Program-made: the position numbers and the translations under genes
Notes under the pieces: model-generated
Told to the model about the DNA's origin: nothing
What the model saw: only the letters and a program-made list of their open reading frames with translations
Database searches by the model: none
Origin: Curtobacterium sp. MCJR17_020
GTDB taxonomy: Bacteria > Actinomycetota > Actinomycetes > Actinomycetales > Microbacteriaceae
Direction of reading: 5' to 3'
DNA: 64,000 nucleotides
Assembly: GCF_003234365.2 (NCBI RefSeq)
Contig: NZ_CP126260.1
Location: forward strand, 248,001-312,000
Shown: one piece after another, positions 50,123-59,054 of the stretch
Position numbering within the stretch: position 1 is the first letter of the stretch
How the letters are laid out: every line of letters begins with the position of its first letter

Positions 50123-50778
50123 CCAGCACGTTCGACCGCGTCCTCGACCAGATCGGTGCCGCCGTCGTCTCCGGCGTCATCGCCGTGGGCAGCCGCCGGA
50201 GCATCGACGACCTGGTGGCGTCGACCGGGGCCAGTCGCAGCATCGTCCGCGAGGCCGTCCGCGTCCTCGTCGCCCTCGGCCTGGTCACCGCGCGGCGCCG
50301 GGTCGGCGTGACCGTCCTCGGCGTGCGGGAGTGGGACGTCCTGGATCCGCGCGTCGTGCGGTGGCGCCTCCGGGGCCCGGACGGTGACCGTGTGGCGATC
50401 GAGCTCCGCGAACTCCGCGCGGCGGTCGAACCCGCCGCAGCTGCCGCAGCAGCCCGGCGGGCGCCGCTCGACGAGTGCGCGGACCGACGGGAGGCGCTCC
50501 GCACCACCGCGGACGAGCTCGCCGCCGCAGCGGCCCGCGACGACCGCCTCGACTTCGTGGCCGCCGACGTGCGGCTCCACGCGCTCGTGCTCGACCTGTC
50601 CGACAACGCGCTGTACCGACGGCTGCACCGCGTCGTGGTCCAGGTGCTGCGCGAACGCGGGAGCATCCGCCCGGACCGGCACGACGTCGGCCTCCACCTC
50701 GCGCTCGCCGATGCTGTCCTCGACGGTCGTCCGGACGAGGCAGCCTCGACGATGCGGGCGATCGTCGACCGCACGTGA
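50119..50778 (+). CDS. FadR/GntR-family regulator with FCD domain
   Basis: A 219-residue GntR-superfamily regulator: winged helix (SIDDLVASTGASRSIVREAVRVLVALGLV) then an FCD ligand domain with metal-binding histidines likely at DVRLHALVLDL and VGLHLALADAV. The bridge WDVLDPRVVRWRL is typical of sugar-acid regulators of the DgoR/GntR type, which respond to gluconate- or galactonate-like ligands. The start GTG overlaps the SDR stop by 4 nt. Presumed operator at 49379-49395. Confidence 0.87.
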   Translation: MTSTFDRVLDQIGAAVVSGVIAVGSRRSIDDLVASTGASRSIVREAVRVLVALGLVTARRRVGVTVLGVREWDVLDPRVVRWRLRGPDGDRVAIELRELRAAVEPAAAAAAARRAPLDECADRREALRTTADELAAAAARDDRLDFVAADVRLHALVLDLSDNALYRRLHRVVVQVLRERGSIRPDRHDVGLHLALADAVLDGRPDEAASTMRAIVDRT

Positions 50779-50844
50779 GTGGAGCGCCTCGGACCTGGGA
50801 AGATGGAGTCCGGTGCGCTCCTCCGGCGCCCGTGGAGGGTGAGC

Positions 50845-51465
50845 GTGGACGCAGCACAGGACCTGGTCGTCCAGCTCATCGGCACCCCGTGGACGTTCGT
50901 CGTGGTCGGCCTCGTGCTCGCCGTCGGCAGTGTCGCGGTCTTCCTCCCCAGCCAGGCGCTCGTCGTCGCGGTCGGTACGCTCCTGGTGGGCGGTGACGGC
51001 GGTCTCCTGCCGGTCCTCGTCCTCGTCGTCGCGGCCTCGATCGGCATGGTCCTCGGCGACCTCGGGCTGTACCACCTGGCGCGCTCGGTCGACCTCGGCT
51101 CGAGGTCGTGGTTCGCGCGTCCGAAGGTCCGCAAGGCCCGGGACGCCATCGACGGCCGCTACCGTGCCGCTCCAGGGCGCATCGCGGTCCTCGGACGCTT
51201 CATCCCGATGGGCCGGCTGACGACGAACCTGGTCGGCGCGGACAGCGGGCTCGACGTTCGGCGGTTCCTCGTCAGCTGCGTCCTCGCCGACGTCGTGTGG
51301 GCCGCGTACTGCGTCGGCATCGCGGCGGCCACCGGGCGCTGGAGTCGCGAGCAGCCCTTCCTCGTCACGACCCTCGCAGTCGTGGCATCGATCCTGCTCG
51401 GCCTCGCGATCTCGGCGATCGAGAAGGCCGTGCGACGACGGGGCGAGGCGGCGGCCGCGGCCTGA
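50845..51465 (+). CDS. DedA family membrane protein
   Basis: A 206-residue DedA/SNARE-associated (VTT-domain) protein. It has FLPSQALVVAVGTLLVGG, the conserved GDLGLYHLARSV loop, a basic RKARDAIDGRYRAAPGRIAVLGRF and the FIPMGRLTTNLVGADSGL motif (usually FIPGGRT) ending in a membrane helix and a basic tail. Family members flip lipids or support undecaprenyl phosphate recycling and membrane potential. GTG 50845 has GGAGG 6 nt upstream. It is expressed from the region after the FadR gene. Confidence 0.85.
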   Translation: MDAAQDLVVQLIGTPWTFVVVGLVLAVGSVAVFLPSQALVVAVGTLLVGGDGGLLPVLVLVVAASIGMVLGDLGLYHLARSVDLGSRSWFARPKVRKARDAIDGRYRAAPGRIAVLGRFIPMGRLTTNLVGADSGLDVRRFLVSCVLADVVWAAYCVGIAAATGRWSREQPFLVTTLAVVASILLGLAISAIEKAVRRRGEAAAAA

Positions 51466-51502
51466 CGAACGTAGGGTGGACACTCCGTTCGAAGGAGAAC
51501 CC

Positions 51503-52381
51503 ATGCTGCTGGACGACCTCGTACCGGACCTCGGCGCGCTCGAGCGCATCGCCACCGGCAGCACGTGGGCCGAAGGACCCTGCTGGATCCCGGCGTCACG
51601 CACCCTGCGCTGGTCGGACATCCCCGGCGACCGGATCCTGCAGTGGCACGCCGACTCCGGCGAGACCTCCACGTACGCCGAGGGCGTCGAGTTCACCAAC
51701 GGCCGGACGCTCGGCCGCGACGGCAGCGTCGTCCAGTGCTCGCACGGGCTCCGGCGGGTGGAGCGCGACCGCGACGGCGTCGTCACGCCGATCGTGGACG
51801 CCTGGGCGGGCGTGCGGTTCAACTCGCCGAACGACGTCGTCGTCGCCCGGGACGGCAGCGTGTGGTTCACCGACCCGGCCTACGGCATCACCCAGCCGCG
51901 CGAAGGCCACCCCGGCGTGCGCGAGTACGGCGACCACTGGACGTTCCGGTGCGGACCGTCCGGCGAGGACCTGCGCCCCGTCGCGACCGACGTCGACGAG
52001 CCGAACGGACTCGCCTTCGACCCGTCCGAGCAGGTCCTCTACATCGCGAGCTCGTCGGGGGACGAGCCGGTCATCCGCGCCTACGACCGCGGCGGTGCCG
52101 ATGGCGACCTGCTCAAGAACGGCCGGGTGTTCGCGCGACTCGAGCCGGGCGAGGGCGCACCGGACGGCATCCGGGTCGACGTGCACGGCAACGTGTGGTC
52201 GTCGTCGCACCGCGGCGTCGTGGTGTTCGACCCCTTCGGCGAGCGGATCGGCGAGGTGGCCGTCCCCGAGGTGACGTCGAACCTGTGCTTCGGCGGCGAC
52301 GACGGCACGACGCTGTTCCTGACGGCGACGACGTCGGTGTACCGGATCGCCACGACGACGCGGGACGCTGCCGTATCCTGA
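51503..52381 (+). CDS. SMP-30/gluconolactonase-like lactonase
   Basis: A 292-residue six-bladed beta-propeller of the SMP-30/Gnl type. Metal ligands are inferred from motifs: Glu in STWAEGPCW, Asn in FNSPNDVVVARDGSVWFTD, Asn in DEPNGLAFDP and Asp in APDGIRVDVHGNV. It should hydrolyse sugar lactones, matching the SDR pair and FadR regulator upstream, although it is 38 nt from DedA and may have its own promoter (TAGGGT, 51472). GAAGGAGAA precedes ATG 51503. Confidence 0.9.
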   Translation: MLLDDLVPDLGALERIATGSTWAEGPCWIPASRTLRWSDIPGDRILQWHADSGETSTYAEGVEFTNGRTLGRDGSVVQCSHGLRRVERDRDGVVTPIVDAWAGVRFNSPNDVVVARDGSVWFTDPAYGITQPREGHPGVREYGDHWTFRCGPSGEDLRPVATDVDEPNGLAFDPSEQVLYIASSSGDEPVIRAYDRGGADGDLLKNGRVFARLEPGEGAPDGIRVDVHGNVWSSSHRGVVVFDPFGERIGEVAVPEVTSNLCFGGDDGTTLFLTATTSVYRIATTTRDAAVS

Positions 52382-52388
52382 CTCGGCC

Positions 52389-53540
52389 ATGCAGTGCGAC
52401 TACTTCGACCGCGGGGTGTGCCGGTCCTGCACGCTCATGGGGCAGCCCTACGCCGACCAGGTCCTCGACAAGGAGCTCCGCACCCGCGAACTCCTGCACG
52501 ACGCCGTCGAGGCGGCTGGCGGCCCCGGAGCGGTCACGTGGTCACCGGCGATCACGAGCCCCGAGTCCGGGTACCGGAACAAGGCGAAGATGGTGGTCGG
52601 CGGCTCGACCGAGCACCCGACCGTCGGCATCCTCGACCACCGGCAGCGCGGCGTCGACCTGCGGCACTGCGGGATCTGCACGCCCGGCATCCGGCACGCG
52701 CTGCCCCTGCTCGCCGAGTTCGTCACGACCGCGGGGCTGATCCCGTACGACGTCGCTGCCCGACGCGGCGAACTGAAGTACGTCCTGGTCACCGAGTCGC
52801 CCGACGGCGAACTCATGGTGCGGTTCGTCCTGCGGTCCGAGGGGCAGGTCGCTCGGATCCGGCAGTACCTCGACCTGCTGCGCGAGGTCCTGCCGAACGT
52901 GGTGGTCGTCACGGCGAACCTGCTGCCCGAGCACAAGGCCGTGACCGAGGGCGACCGGGAGATCGTGCTCACCGAGCAGGAGACGCTGCCGATGCGCCTG
53001 GGCGGGATCACCATGCACCTGCGGCCGCAGAGCTTCTTCCAGACCAACACCGCCGTCGCCACCGAGCTGTACGCGCAGGCCTCGGCGTGGATCGACGAGC
53101 TCGACCCGGCGTCGATGTGGGACCTGTACTGCGGCGTCGGTGGGTTCGCCCTGCACGCTGCGCGACCGGGCCGAGCGGTGACGGGCATCGAGACCAGTGC
53201 CGAGGCGATCCGTTCGGCGAAGCAGTCCGCGCGCGAGGCCGGGCTCGAGGGGCTCCGGTTCGCCGCCGACGACGCCACCGAGCACGCACTCCGCGCCCGA
53301 CCCGACACGGTGCCCGAGCTCGTCCTGGTGAACCCGCCACGACGCGGGATCGGCGAGGCGCTGTCGACCTGGCTCGAGGAGTCCGACGTGCAGCACGTCG
53401 TCTACTCCAGCTGCAACCCGGTGACCCTGGCGAAGGACCTCGCGCGCATGCCGTCGTACCGGCTGCGCCGCGCGCGCGTGCTCGACATGTTCCCCCAGAC
53501 CGGCCACCTCGAGGCCGTCACGCTGCTGTCGCGGGCGTGA
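52389..53540 (+). CDS. rlmC: 23S rRNA (uracil-C5)-methyltransferase RlmC
   Basis: A 383-residue TrmA/RlmC/RlmD-family enzyme methylating a 23S rRNA uridine with SAM. Cysteines for a [4Fe-4S] cluster are clustered at the N-terminus (Cys3, Cys11, Cys14 in CDYFDRGVCRSC) and in RHCGIC. The C-terminal domain has WDLYCGVGGFALHAA for SAM, VLVNPPRRG, and the catalytic Cys in YSSCNPVTLAKDL. Length and Cys layout match RlmC rather than RlmD. The gene follows the lactonase stop by 7 nt. TATCCT lies 9 nt before ATG 52389, so its mRNA may be almost leaderless. Confidence 0.9.
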   Translation: MQCDYFDRGVCRSCTLMGQPYADQVLDKELRTRELLHDAVEAAGGPGAVTWSPAITSPESGYRNKAKMVVGGSTEHPTVGILDHRQRGVDLRHCGICTPGIRHALPLLAEFVTTAGLIPYDVAARRGELKYVLVTESPDGELMVRFVLRSEGQVARIRQYLDLLREVLPNVVVVTANLLPEHKAVTEGDREIVLTEQETLPMRLGGITMHLRPQSFFQTNTAVATELYAQASAWIDELDPASMWDLYCGVGGFALHAARPGRAVTGIETSAEAIRSAKQSAREAGLEGLRFAADDATEHALRARPDTVPELVLVNPPRRGIGEALSTWLEESDVQHVVYSSCNPVTLAKDLARMPSYRLRRARVLDMFPQTGHLEAVTLLSRA

Positions 53541-53842
53541 TCCGGGCCTCCTGACCGTCATTGCCAGGGAATTGCCAAGGTGACGTACCCGGGTACGGGT
53601 CGATGACCATGGCCATGGGCATCGCGGCGTACAGGTTCGAGTGCGGGGTACATAGCACCAACGGGTAGAACCGTTTGTCTCGGTTTGATAACAGTGAAGA
53701 GTTTCCTATGGTTGCCGACCGAGGTGCCGCCGGCCCGATGACCACTGCCCCCGGTGGCGCACCCCACAACTGACCGCGATCGGTCGGGGTGGGCAGTGGA
53801 TTCCGCGTTCGAAGCGGCTCGTGACCCCGGTGGAGCAATCAC
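53541..53842 (+). promoter_or_regulatory. Gene-free region with rpf promoter and structured leader
   Basis: This 302-nt region holds no gene. It contains a 14-bp palindrome CGTACCCGGGTACG (53584-53597), an inverted repeat AACGG-gtagaa-CCGTT (53660-53675) and a probable promoter with TTGATA and TATGGT separated by 16 nt (about 53685-53712). The putative leader folds: CCACTGCCC (53742-53750) pairs with GGGCAGTGG (53791-53799), enclosing ACCCC/GGGGT and GACCG-cgat-CGGTC. A CCGC-gttcgaa-GCGG hairpin follows at 53803-53817. It could be a regulatory RNA. It does not match the c-di-AMP riboswitch motif known upstream of some actinobacterial rpf genes. Confidence 0.55.
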
Positions 53843-54535
53843 ATGAAGAAGCTTTCCCGTACCCGCACCATCGTCGGCGGCCTCGCGTTCGCCGGCATCG
53901 CCGCGACCGGTGTCGGCCTCGCGGCAACCCCCGCGAACGCTGCGTCCGGCTCGACCTGGGACGCCCTCGCGCAGTGCGAGTCCGGCGGCAACTGGGCCAT
54001 CAACACCGGCAACGGCTACTACGGCGGCCTGCAGTTCAACCTCGGCACCTGGCAGGCCAACGGTGGCGTCGGCAGCCCCGCCGGCGCGAGCCGCGAGGCC
54101 CAGATCGCCGTCGCCGAGCGTGTCCTCGCCACGCAGGGCTGGGGCGCCTGGCCCGCGTGCTCGGCCCAGCTCGGACTGAGCGGCACGAGCGGTGCCGCTC
54201 CGGCCGCCGCTGCTCCGGCTCCGGCAGCCCCCGCTGCTCCGGCCCCGACGCAGCAGGCCGCACCGGCCCCCGCTGCCCCGGAGCAGGCCGCACCGAGCAC
54301 CCCGGCTCCGGCACCCGCGCAGGAGGCCGCCCCGGCAGCCACCACGCCGAGCAAGCCCGCCGCCGTGAAGACGAGCGGCAAGACGTACACGGTCGCCTCG
54401 GGCGACACGCTCGACACCATCGCCACCAAGCTCAAGATCGACGGTGGCTGGAACAAGCTGTGGGCCGCGAACACGTCGACCATCGACGACGCGAACCTCA
54501 TCTACTCGGGCCAGGAGCTGCAGCTCCCCGCCTGA
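53843..54535 (+). CDS. rpf: Resuscitation-promoting factor with LysM domain
   Basis: A 230-residue secreted protein. Signal peptide MKKLSRTRTIVGGLAFAGIA to about NAA (residue 34), then the lysozyme-like Rpf domain (about 36-108) with catalytic Glu46 in QCESGGNW and the Gly/Tyr motif GYYGGLQFNLGTW, a long Ala/Pro linker (about 120-175) and a C-terminal LysM (KTYTVASGDTLDTIATKLKI to LQLPA). It cleaves peptidoglycan glycan strands and helps wake dormant cells. The start is the first ATG after a plausible GGTGGAGC. Preceded by a structured leader and followed by a perfect 19-bp terminator. Confidence 0.93.
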   Translation: MKKLSRTRTIVGGLAFAGIAATGVGLAATPANAASGSTWDALAQCESGGNWAINTGNGYYGGLQFNLGTWQANGGVGSPAGASREAQIAVAERVLATQGWGAWPACSAQLGLSGTSGAAPAAAAPAPAAPAAPAPTQQAAPAPAAPEQAAPSTPAPAPAQEAAPAATTPSKPAAVKTSGKTYTVASGDTLDTIATKLKIDGGWNKLWAANTSTIDDANLIYSGQELQLPA

Positions 54536-54552
54536 TCGTTCCACCGAACGAA

Positions 54553-54594
54553 CACGACGACGCCCCGCGACCTCGGTCGCGGGGCGTCGTCGTG
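54553..54594. terminator. Strong hairpin between rpf and convergent LCP gene
   Basis: Perfect 19-bp stem (54553-54571 and 54576-54594), loop ctcg, core GCCCCGCGAC-GTCGCGGGGC. It begins 17 nt after the rpf stop and ends 30 nt before the opposing LCP gene. Same core as the hairpin at 14284-14315. Confidence 0.95.
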
Positions 54595-54624
54595 GGTGGC
54601 GCGTGTGTCGAGGATGCCGCAACG

Positions 54625-55659
54625 CTACTGGGGGTTGTCGGCCAGCCAGCCCGCGAGGTCGTCGGCCCGCAGTGCCTGTGACAGCGAGCCGACGGCCAGC
54701 TCGTTGAGCGTGACGTAGGACTGCCCGTCCGGGGAGGTCCCGGATCCCGCCGTCGGCATCGTGAACGTCTCGAGGTCGTCGGTCCGGACGTCGCGCAGTG
54801 ACCACCCGAGGCCGATGAGGGTCGGGAAGGTCAGTCCGGCATCGACCGCCAGGTGCTCGCTCGTGGCGGTCACGAAGTCCTGGATGCGCCCGGGGTTCGT
54901 GATCGTGCCGCGGGAGAGCAGCCCGCCGACGACCCCGCGCATGAACGCCTGTTGGTTCCGCACACGGGTGTGGTCGGCGTCGGCGAAGGCGTAGCGCTCG
55001 CGGACGAAGGCCAGTGCGGCGTCGCCGTCGAGCCGGTTCGCGCCGGCGACGAACTCGTACTTGCCTGCGGCGAACGCCTGCCCGGAGTCGACCGTGACAC
55101 CGCCGAGAGCGTCGGTCATGTCCTTGAACCCGGTGAAGTCGATCTCGGCGACGTGGTCGATGCGGACGTCGAGCAGCTGTTCGACCGTCTGCACGGTGAG
55201 CGGGACCCCGCCCCACGAGTACGCGGCGTTGATCTTCGCGCGCCCGTGACCCGGGACGTCCACCCACGAGTCACGCATGATCGACATCAGGTAGACGGCC
55301 CGCCGGTCGGCCGGCACGTGGGCGAGCATCAGGGTGTCGGATCGACCGCCCGCGGTCCGGTCGGCATCGCCACTCGGTCGCCGGTCCGAGCCGATCAGCA
55401 GGATGTTCTCCGCACCGTCGGTCGCCGCGGGGCGTGCGCCGCCCGGGAAGGCATCGGTGATGGTGTCGGTGTGGGCGTCGAAACTGCGCGCCAGGCCGCC
55501 GACGAAGATGCTCGCGACGACGGCGATCACGGTGGCGATGCCGACCAGCGAGCCGATCGTCGCGATGAGCGCCACGAGGAAGGGGCGTCGGCGCCCCGGG
55601 CGGCGGGCGGTCCGTGCTGCGGTCTCGGCGGCCTGACGGGCCGCCCGTCGTTCGGACAT
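54625..55659 (-). CDS. LCP (LytR-CpsA-Psr) family wall-glycopolymer transferase
   Basis: A 344-residue membrane-anchored LCP protein. Charged N-terminus, one helix (about 29-56) and the LCP domain (about 85-260): NILLIGSDRR, GRSDTLMLAHV, SIMRDSWVDVPGHGRAKINA and FVRERYAFADADHTRVRNQQ. The Arg and Asp clusters bind polyprenyl pyrophosphate. It attaches wall polymers such as teichoic or arabinogalactan-like chains to peptidoglycan. It lacks the LytR_C extension of the second LCP at 59201. AGGAG precedes ATG 55659. It converges with rpf. Confidence 0.93.
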   Translation of the reverse strand: MSERRAARQAAETAARTARRPGRRRPFLVALIATIGSLVGIATVIAVVASIFVGGLARSFDAHTDTITDAFPGGARPAATDGAENILLIGSDRRPSGDADRTAGGRSDTLMLAHVPADRRAVYLMSIMRDSWVDVPGHGRAKINAAYSWGGVPLTVQTVEQLLDVRIDHVAEIDFTGFKDMTDALGGVTVDSGQAFAAGKYEFVAGANRLDGDAALAFVRERYAFADADHTRVRNQQAFMRGVVGGLLSRGTITNPGRIQDFVTATSEHLAVDAGLTFPTLIGLGWSLRDVRTDDLETFTMPTAGSGTSPDGQSYVTLNELAVGSLSQALRADDLAGWLADNPQ

Positions 55660-55737
55660 GCGGGACTCCTGCGGATTCAGTCGGCCGTGCCGCCGACCGA
55701 TCGATCCTACCGCATGTGGAATTTCACGTACAGCGTG

Positions 55738-56151
55738 TCACCGTTCGGTCTGTGACGGCTTCCGGAGGAGCGCACTGAGGGCGGCTCGCAGTGCCGGGTC
55801 GTCCGGCAGGACCTCGCGTTCGATGTGCCGCGCGGTCTCCCACGCCCGGCGTCCGTGATCGGTCACCGTCACGAGCCGCCGCCGTCGGTCGTCGGGGTGC
55901 GGGGTGCGCTCGACGAGGCCGTCTCGCTCCATGCGCTCGAGGGTCCGCGACATCGTCTGCGGTTGCACCCGTGCCGTGCGGGCGATCGTGTCGGCGCCGG
56001 TGGGGCCCGTGCGGATCAGGATGTCGACCGCGATGAGGGCTGCGTGCGGCAGCCCGATGGCGCGGAGGCGTTCGTCCCAGTCCCGCTCGACCGAGCGCGC
56101 CGCGGCCGACAGCAGCCGGCCGAGGGGCCACTGCTCGGTCGTGTCGTCCAT
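55738..56151 (-). CDS. MarR family regulator of the MMPL transporter
   Basis: A 137-residue MarR protein: winged helix with GADTIARTARVQPQTMSRTLERMERDGLVER and wing HPDDRRRRLVTVT. Divergent to an MMPL transporter gene with a TCAGCATGCTGA palindrome (56206-56217) between. It probably represses that transporter. ATG 56151 lies 6 nt after TAGACT (complement of 56158-56163), a leaderless start. Confidence 0.9.
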   Translation of the reverse strand: MDDTTEQWPLGRLLSAAARSVERDWDERLRAIGLPHAALIAVDILIRTGPTGADTIARTARVQPQTMSRTLERMERDGLVERTPHPDDRRRRLVTVTDHGRRAWETARHIEREVLPDDPALRAALSALLRKPSQTER

Positions 56152-56205
56152 GGGCGCAGTCTACGGTCGACAGCTGTCGCAATCGGCGTCGCGCCCGTCT
56201 AGTAA

Positions 56206-56217
56206 TCAGCATGCTGA
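56206..56217. promoter_or_regulatory. MarR operator upstream of MMPL gene
   Basis: Perfect 12-bp palindrome TCAGCATGCTGA within AGTAATCAGCATGCTGACGA. A longer form TAATCAGCATGCTGATTA occurs upstream of other MarR/MMPL pairs (from general knowledge), and here the right half is mutated (CTGACGA). It lies just before the MMPL -10 (TACGCT, 56227-56232). Confidence 0.7.
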
Positions 56218-56239
56218 CGACCGGTGTACGCTCACGGTC

Positions 56240-58363
56240 GTGTCCCGCTTCCTCCGCATCGTCCTCCCCGCGCTCGTCATCGTGGTCTGGCTCGCGATCG
56301 CCTCCGTCGGTGGTCCGTACTTCGGCAAGATCTCCGAGGTGTCGACGAACGACCAGACCTCGTTCCTGCCGGCGTCGGCCGACGCCACGAAGGTGCAGGA
56401 GCGGTCGTCGGAGTTCCGGCAGGAGTCGGGCGCACCCGCGATCATCGTGCTCGAGCGCGACGGCGGCATGTCGTCCTCCGACCTCACCGCGGCGAAGGAG
56501 CTCGCGACCCAGCTCGGTGACCGCGACGACGTCGAAGCCGTCAGCCCCGTGATCCCGAGCGAGGACGGCGACGCGGTGGAGATCGTGGCGACCCTCACCA
56601 CGGCAGCCGACACCGGTGACGCGGTCGAGGCGATCCGCGCCGACGTCGACGACGCCCTGCCCAGCGGTGTCAGCGGGTACGTCACCGGGCCCGCCGGGTT
56701 CACCGCCGACCTGACCGAGGCGTTCGCCGGCATCGACGGCCTGCTGCTCGGGGTGGCGCTCGCCGCGGTCTTCGTGATCCTGATCATCGTCTACCGGTCA
56801 CCGTTGCTGCCGATCCTCGTGCTCGGCACCGCGACGTTCGCCCTGTGTGCCTCGATCCTCGTGGTGTGGTGGCTCGCCAAGGCCGACATCGTCACCGTGA
56901 ACGGCCAGGTGCAGGGGATCCTGTCGATCCTGGTGATCGGCGCCGCGACGGACTACGCGCTGCTCTACACGGCGCGCTTCCGCGAGGCGCTGCGCGACCA
57001 CCGCACCGGCTGGGGTGCGACGAAGGCGGCCCTGCGGGGGAGCCTCGAGCCGATCCTGGCCTCGGGCGGCACCGTCATCGTGGGCGTGCTCTGCCTGCTG
57101 CTCTCCGACCTCAACTCGAACAAGGCCCTCGGTCCCGTCGCGGCGATCGGCATCGCGTTCAGCCTGCTCGCCGCCCTGTCGCTGCTGCCAGCCCTGCTGC
57201 TCGCGTTCCGTCGCGCCGCGTTCTGGCCGCTCCGTCCCGCGTACGGCAGCGCCCACCCGGTGCTCACCGGACCGGACGCCCGCGGTGTCTGGGCCCGGGT
57301 CGGTCGGCTCGTCGCCAGACGTTCCCGGGTCGTGTGGATCGTCTGCACGGTGGGGCTGCTCGCGATGGGCACGGGACTGGTCGGGCTCAAGGCGGACGGG
57401 GTCCCGCAGAGCGACCTGGTCATCGGGGCCTCACAGGCACGCGACGGGCAGGACGTCCTGGCCGACCACTTCCCCGGCGGCTCCGGCAGCCCGGCGCAGG
57501 TCATCGGGTCGGAACGCGACCTCGACGCACTCGTCGACGTCGTCACCGGGGTCGACGGCGTCGACGGGGTCGTCGCCGCCGCGAAGGACGCCCCGTCCGG
57601 CACGGTGCCCGTGACGAGCGACCCGACCTCGAGCGGCGCCCCCACCGCGCCCACCGTGTCGCGCGGCGACGTCCTGCTCGAGGCCACGTTGTCCGACCCG
57701 GCCGACTCGGACGCCGCCGAACAGACGGTCCGCGACCTCCGCACGGCCGTCGAACGGGTCGATCCCGGCGCGCTCGTCGGCGGCGTCACCGCGACGGCTG
57801 TCGACACGAACGACACCGGGATCCGCGACCGCACGCTGATCATCCCCGTGGTGCTGGTCGTGATCCTGCTCATCCTGATGCTCCTGCTCCGCAGCGTCGT
57901 CGCCCCGCTCGTGCTCATCGGCAGCGTGATCGTGTCGTTCGCCGCAGCCCTCGGCGTCGGAGCGCTCGTGTTCGACCACGTGTTCCACTTCCCCGGTGCG
58001 GACCCGAGCGTGCCGCTGTACTCGTTCGTGTTCCTCGTCGCGCTCGGGGTGGACTACAACATCTTCCTCATGACACGGGTGCGGGAAGAGGCGCTGCGGC
58101 ACGGTCCGCACGAGGGGGTCCTGCGCGGACTGGGGGTCACCGGCGGGGTGATCACCTCGGCGGGCGTGGTGCTCGCGGCGACGTTCGCGGCCCTCGGCGT
58201 CATCCCGATCCTGTTCCTCGTGCAGATCGCGTTCGTCGTGGCGTTCGGCGTCCTGCTCGACACGATCGTCGTCCGCTCGCTGCTCGTGCCGGCGATCGCG
58301 TACGACCTCGGTCGGCGGGCCTGGTGGCCGTCGCGCCTCTCGCGCGCGAACCATCACATGTGA
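56240..58363 (+). CDS. MMPL family RND-type transporter
   Basis: A 707-residue MMPL/RND exporter. It has an N-terminal helix, an exported loop (about 40-165), a first block of six helices with GAATDYALLYTARFREAL and GLVALKADGVPQS-like GLVGLKADGVPQSDLVIG loop, and a second block with VALGVDYNIFLMTRVREEALRHGPHEGVLRGL. Asp-Tyr pairs of both blocks form the proton relay. It is probably a proton-driven exporter of lipids, siderophores or drugs. Controlled by the divergent MarR gene. GTG 56240 lies 7 nt after TACGCT; no ribosome-binding site is visible. Confidence 0.92.
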   Translation: MSRFLRIVLPALVIVVWLAIASVGGPYFGKISEVSTNDQTSFLPASADATKVQERSSEFRQESGAPAIIVLERDGGMSSSDLTAAKELATQLGDRDDVEAVSPVIPSEDGDAVEIVATLTTAADTGDAVEAIRADVDDALPSGVSGYVTGPAGFTADLTEAFAGIDGLLLGVALAAVFVILIIVYRSPLLPILVLGTATFALCASILVVWWLAKADIVTVNGQVQGILSILVIGAATDYALLYTARFREALRDHRTGWGATKAALRGSLEPILASGGTVIVGVLCLLLSDLNSNKALGPVAAIGIAFSLLAALSLLPALLLAFRRAAFWPLRPAYGSAHPVLTGPDARGVWARVGRLVARRSRVVWIVCTVGLLAMGTGLVGLKADGVPQSDLVIGASQARDGQDVLADHFPGGSGSPAQVIGSERDLDALVDVVTGVDGVDGVVAAAKDAPSGTVPVTSDPTSSGAPTAPTVSRGDVLLEATLSDPADSDAAEQTVRDLRTAVERVDPGALVGGVTATAVDTNDTGIRDRTLIIPVVLVVILLILMLLLRSVVAPLVLIGSVIVSFAAALGVGALVFDHVFHFPGADPSVPLYSFVFLVALGVDYNIFLMTRVREEALRHGPHEGVLRGLGVTGGVITSAGVVLAATFAALGVIPILFLVQIAFVVAFGVLLDTIVVRSLLVPAIAYDLGRRAWWPSRLSRANHHM

Positions 58364-58375
58364 CACGCTGGGTGC

Positions 58376-59026
58376 ATGCCAGTTCCTTCGACGCAGCCCG
58401 CCGCCGAGCGCAAACTCCTCCGTGACACCGTGCAGGACAAGATCCGCGACGCGATCATGGACGGCACGCTGGAGCCCGGCGAGCGGCTCAACGACGACGA
58501 CCTGATCGCGTGGCTCGGGGTCTCCCGCACCCCGATCCGCGAGGCGCTCGCGGAACTCGCCCGCGCCGGCCTGATCGAGATGGCACCGAACCGCTACACC
58601 CGCGTGGCGGCCCCGACGAAGGACGAGCTCCTCGACGCCTACCGCACGCTCGGCGTCATCTACGGGGGCGTCGTGCGCCTCGCGGTGCCCAACTTCACCG
58701 AGCCGCAGCGCAAGAAGATCGTGAAGATGCTCGACGACGTCATCGCGCGGGTCGGCGCCGACGAGCAGGACCAGGTGGCCCGCAACGGCGCCGACATCTA
58801 CTCGCAGTGGGCGGACGCCTGCGGCAACCCGTCGCTCGTGCAGCTCTGCCGGTCGACCACTGACGGGCTGTCCTTCAAGCTCCGGGTCCCCGAACTCGCC
58901 GAGCTGATCCCGGCCGCGGTGATCCTGCCCGAACTCGAGAACCTCAAGGCAGCCGTCCTGGCGAAGGACCCGATCGCGGCAGAGCTCGCGATGGAGGCCA
59001 TCCACCTGCTGCCGTCGCGCGCGTAG
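58376..59026 (+). CDS. GntR-family regulator with FCD-like domain
   Basis: A 216-residue GntR-superfamily regulator. N-terminal winged helix (TVQDKIRDAIMDGTLEPGERLNDDDLIAWLGVSRTPIREAL split around residues 18-56) and a C-terminal all-helical FCD-like domain with weaker similarity, starting TKDELLDAYRTLGVIYGG. Ligand unknown. ATG 58376 lies 6 nt after CACGCT, so it is likely leaderless despite being 12 nt from the MMPL stop. A perfect 20-bp hairpin follows. Confidence 0.83.
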   Translation: MPVPSTQPAAERKLLRDTVQDKIRDAIMDGTLEPGERLNDDDLIAWLGVSRTPIREALAELARAGLIEMAPNRYTRVAAPTKDELLDAYRTLGVIYGGVVRLAVPNFTEPQRKKIVKMLDDVIARVGADEQDQVARNGADIYSQWADACGNPSLVQLCRSTTDGLSFKLRVPELAELIPAAVILPELENLKAAVLAKDPIAAELAMEAIHLLPSRA

Positions 59027-59054
59027 CGCCCCGTCGCCCAGCGCGACCACGAGA

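Noticed and set aside
53803..53817. tRNA-like T-arm, CCGC-gttcgaa-GCGG
   Set aside because: The GTTCGAA motif resembles a T loop but the stem is four bp and no acceptor, D or anticodon arms surround it.
53701..53842. ydaO/c-di-AMP riboswitch upstream of rpf
   Set aside because: Expected from actinobacterial rpf genes but the conserved 3' core and arm sequences are not found; kept only as a structured leader.
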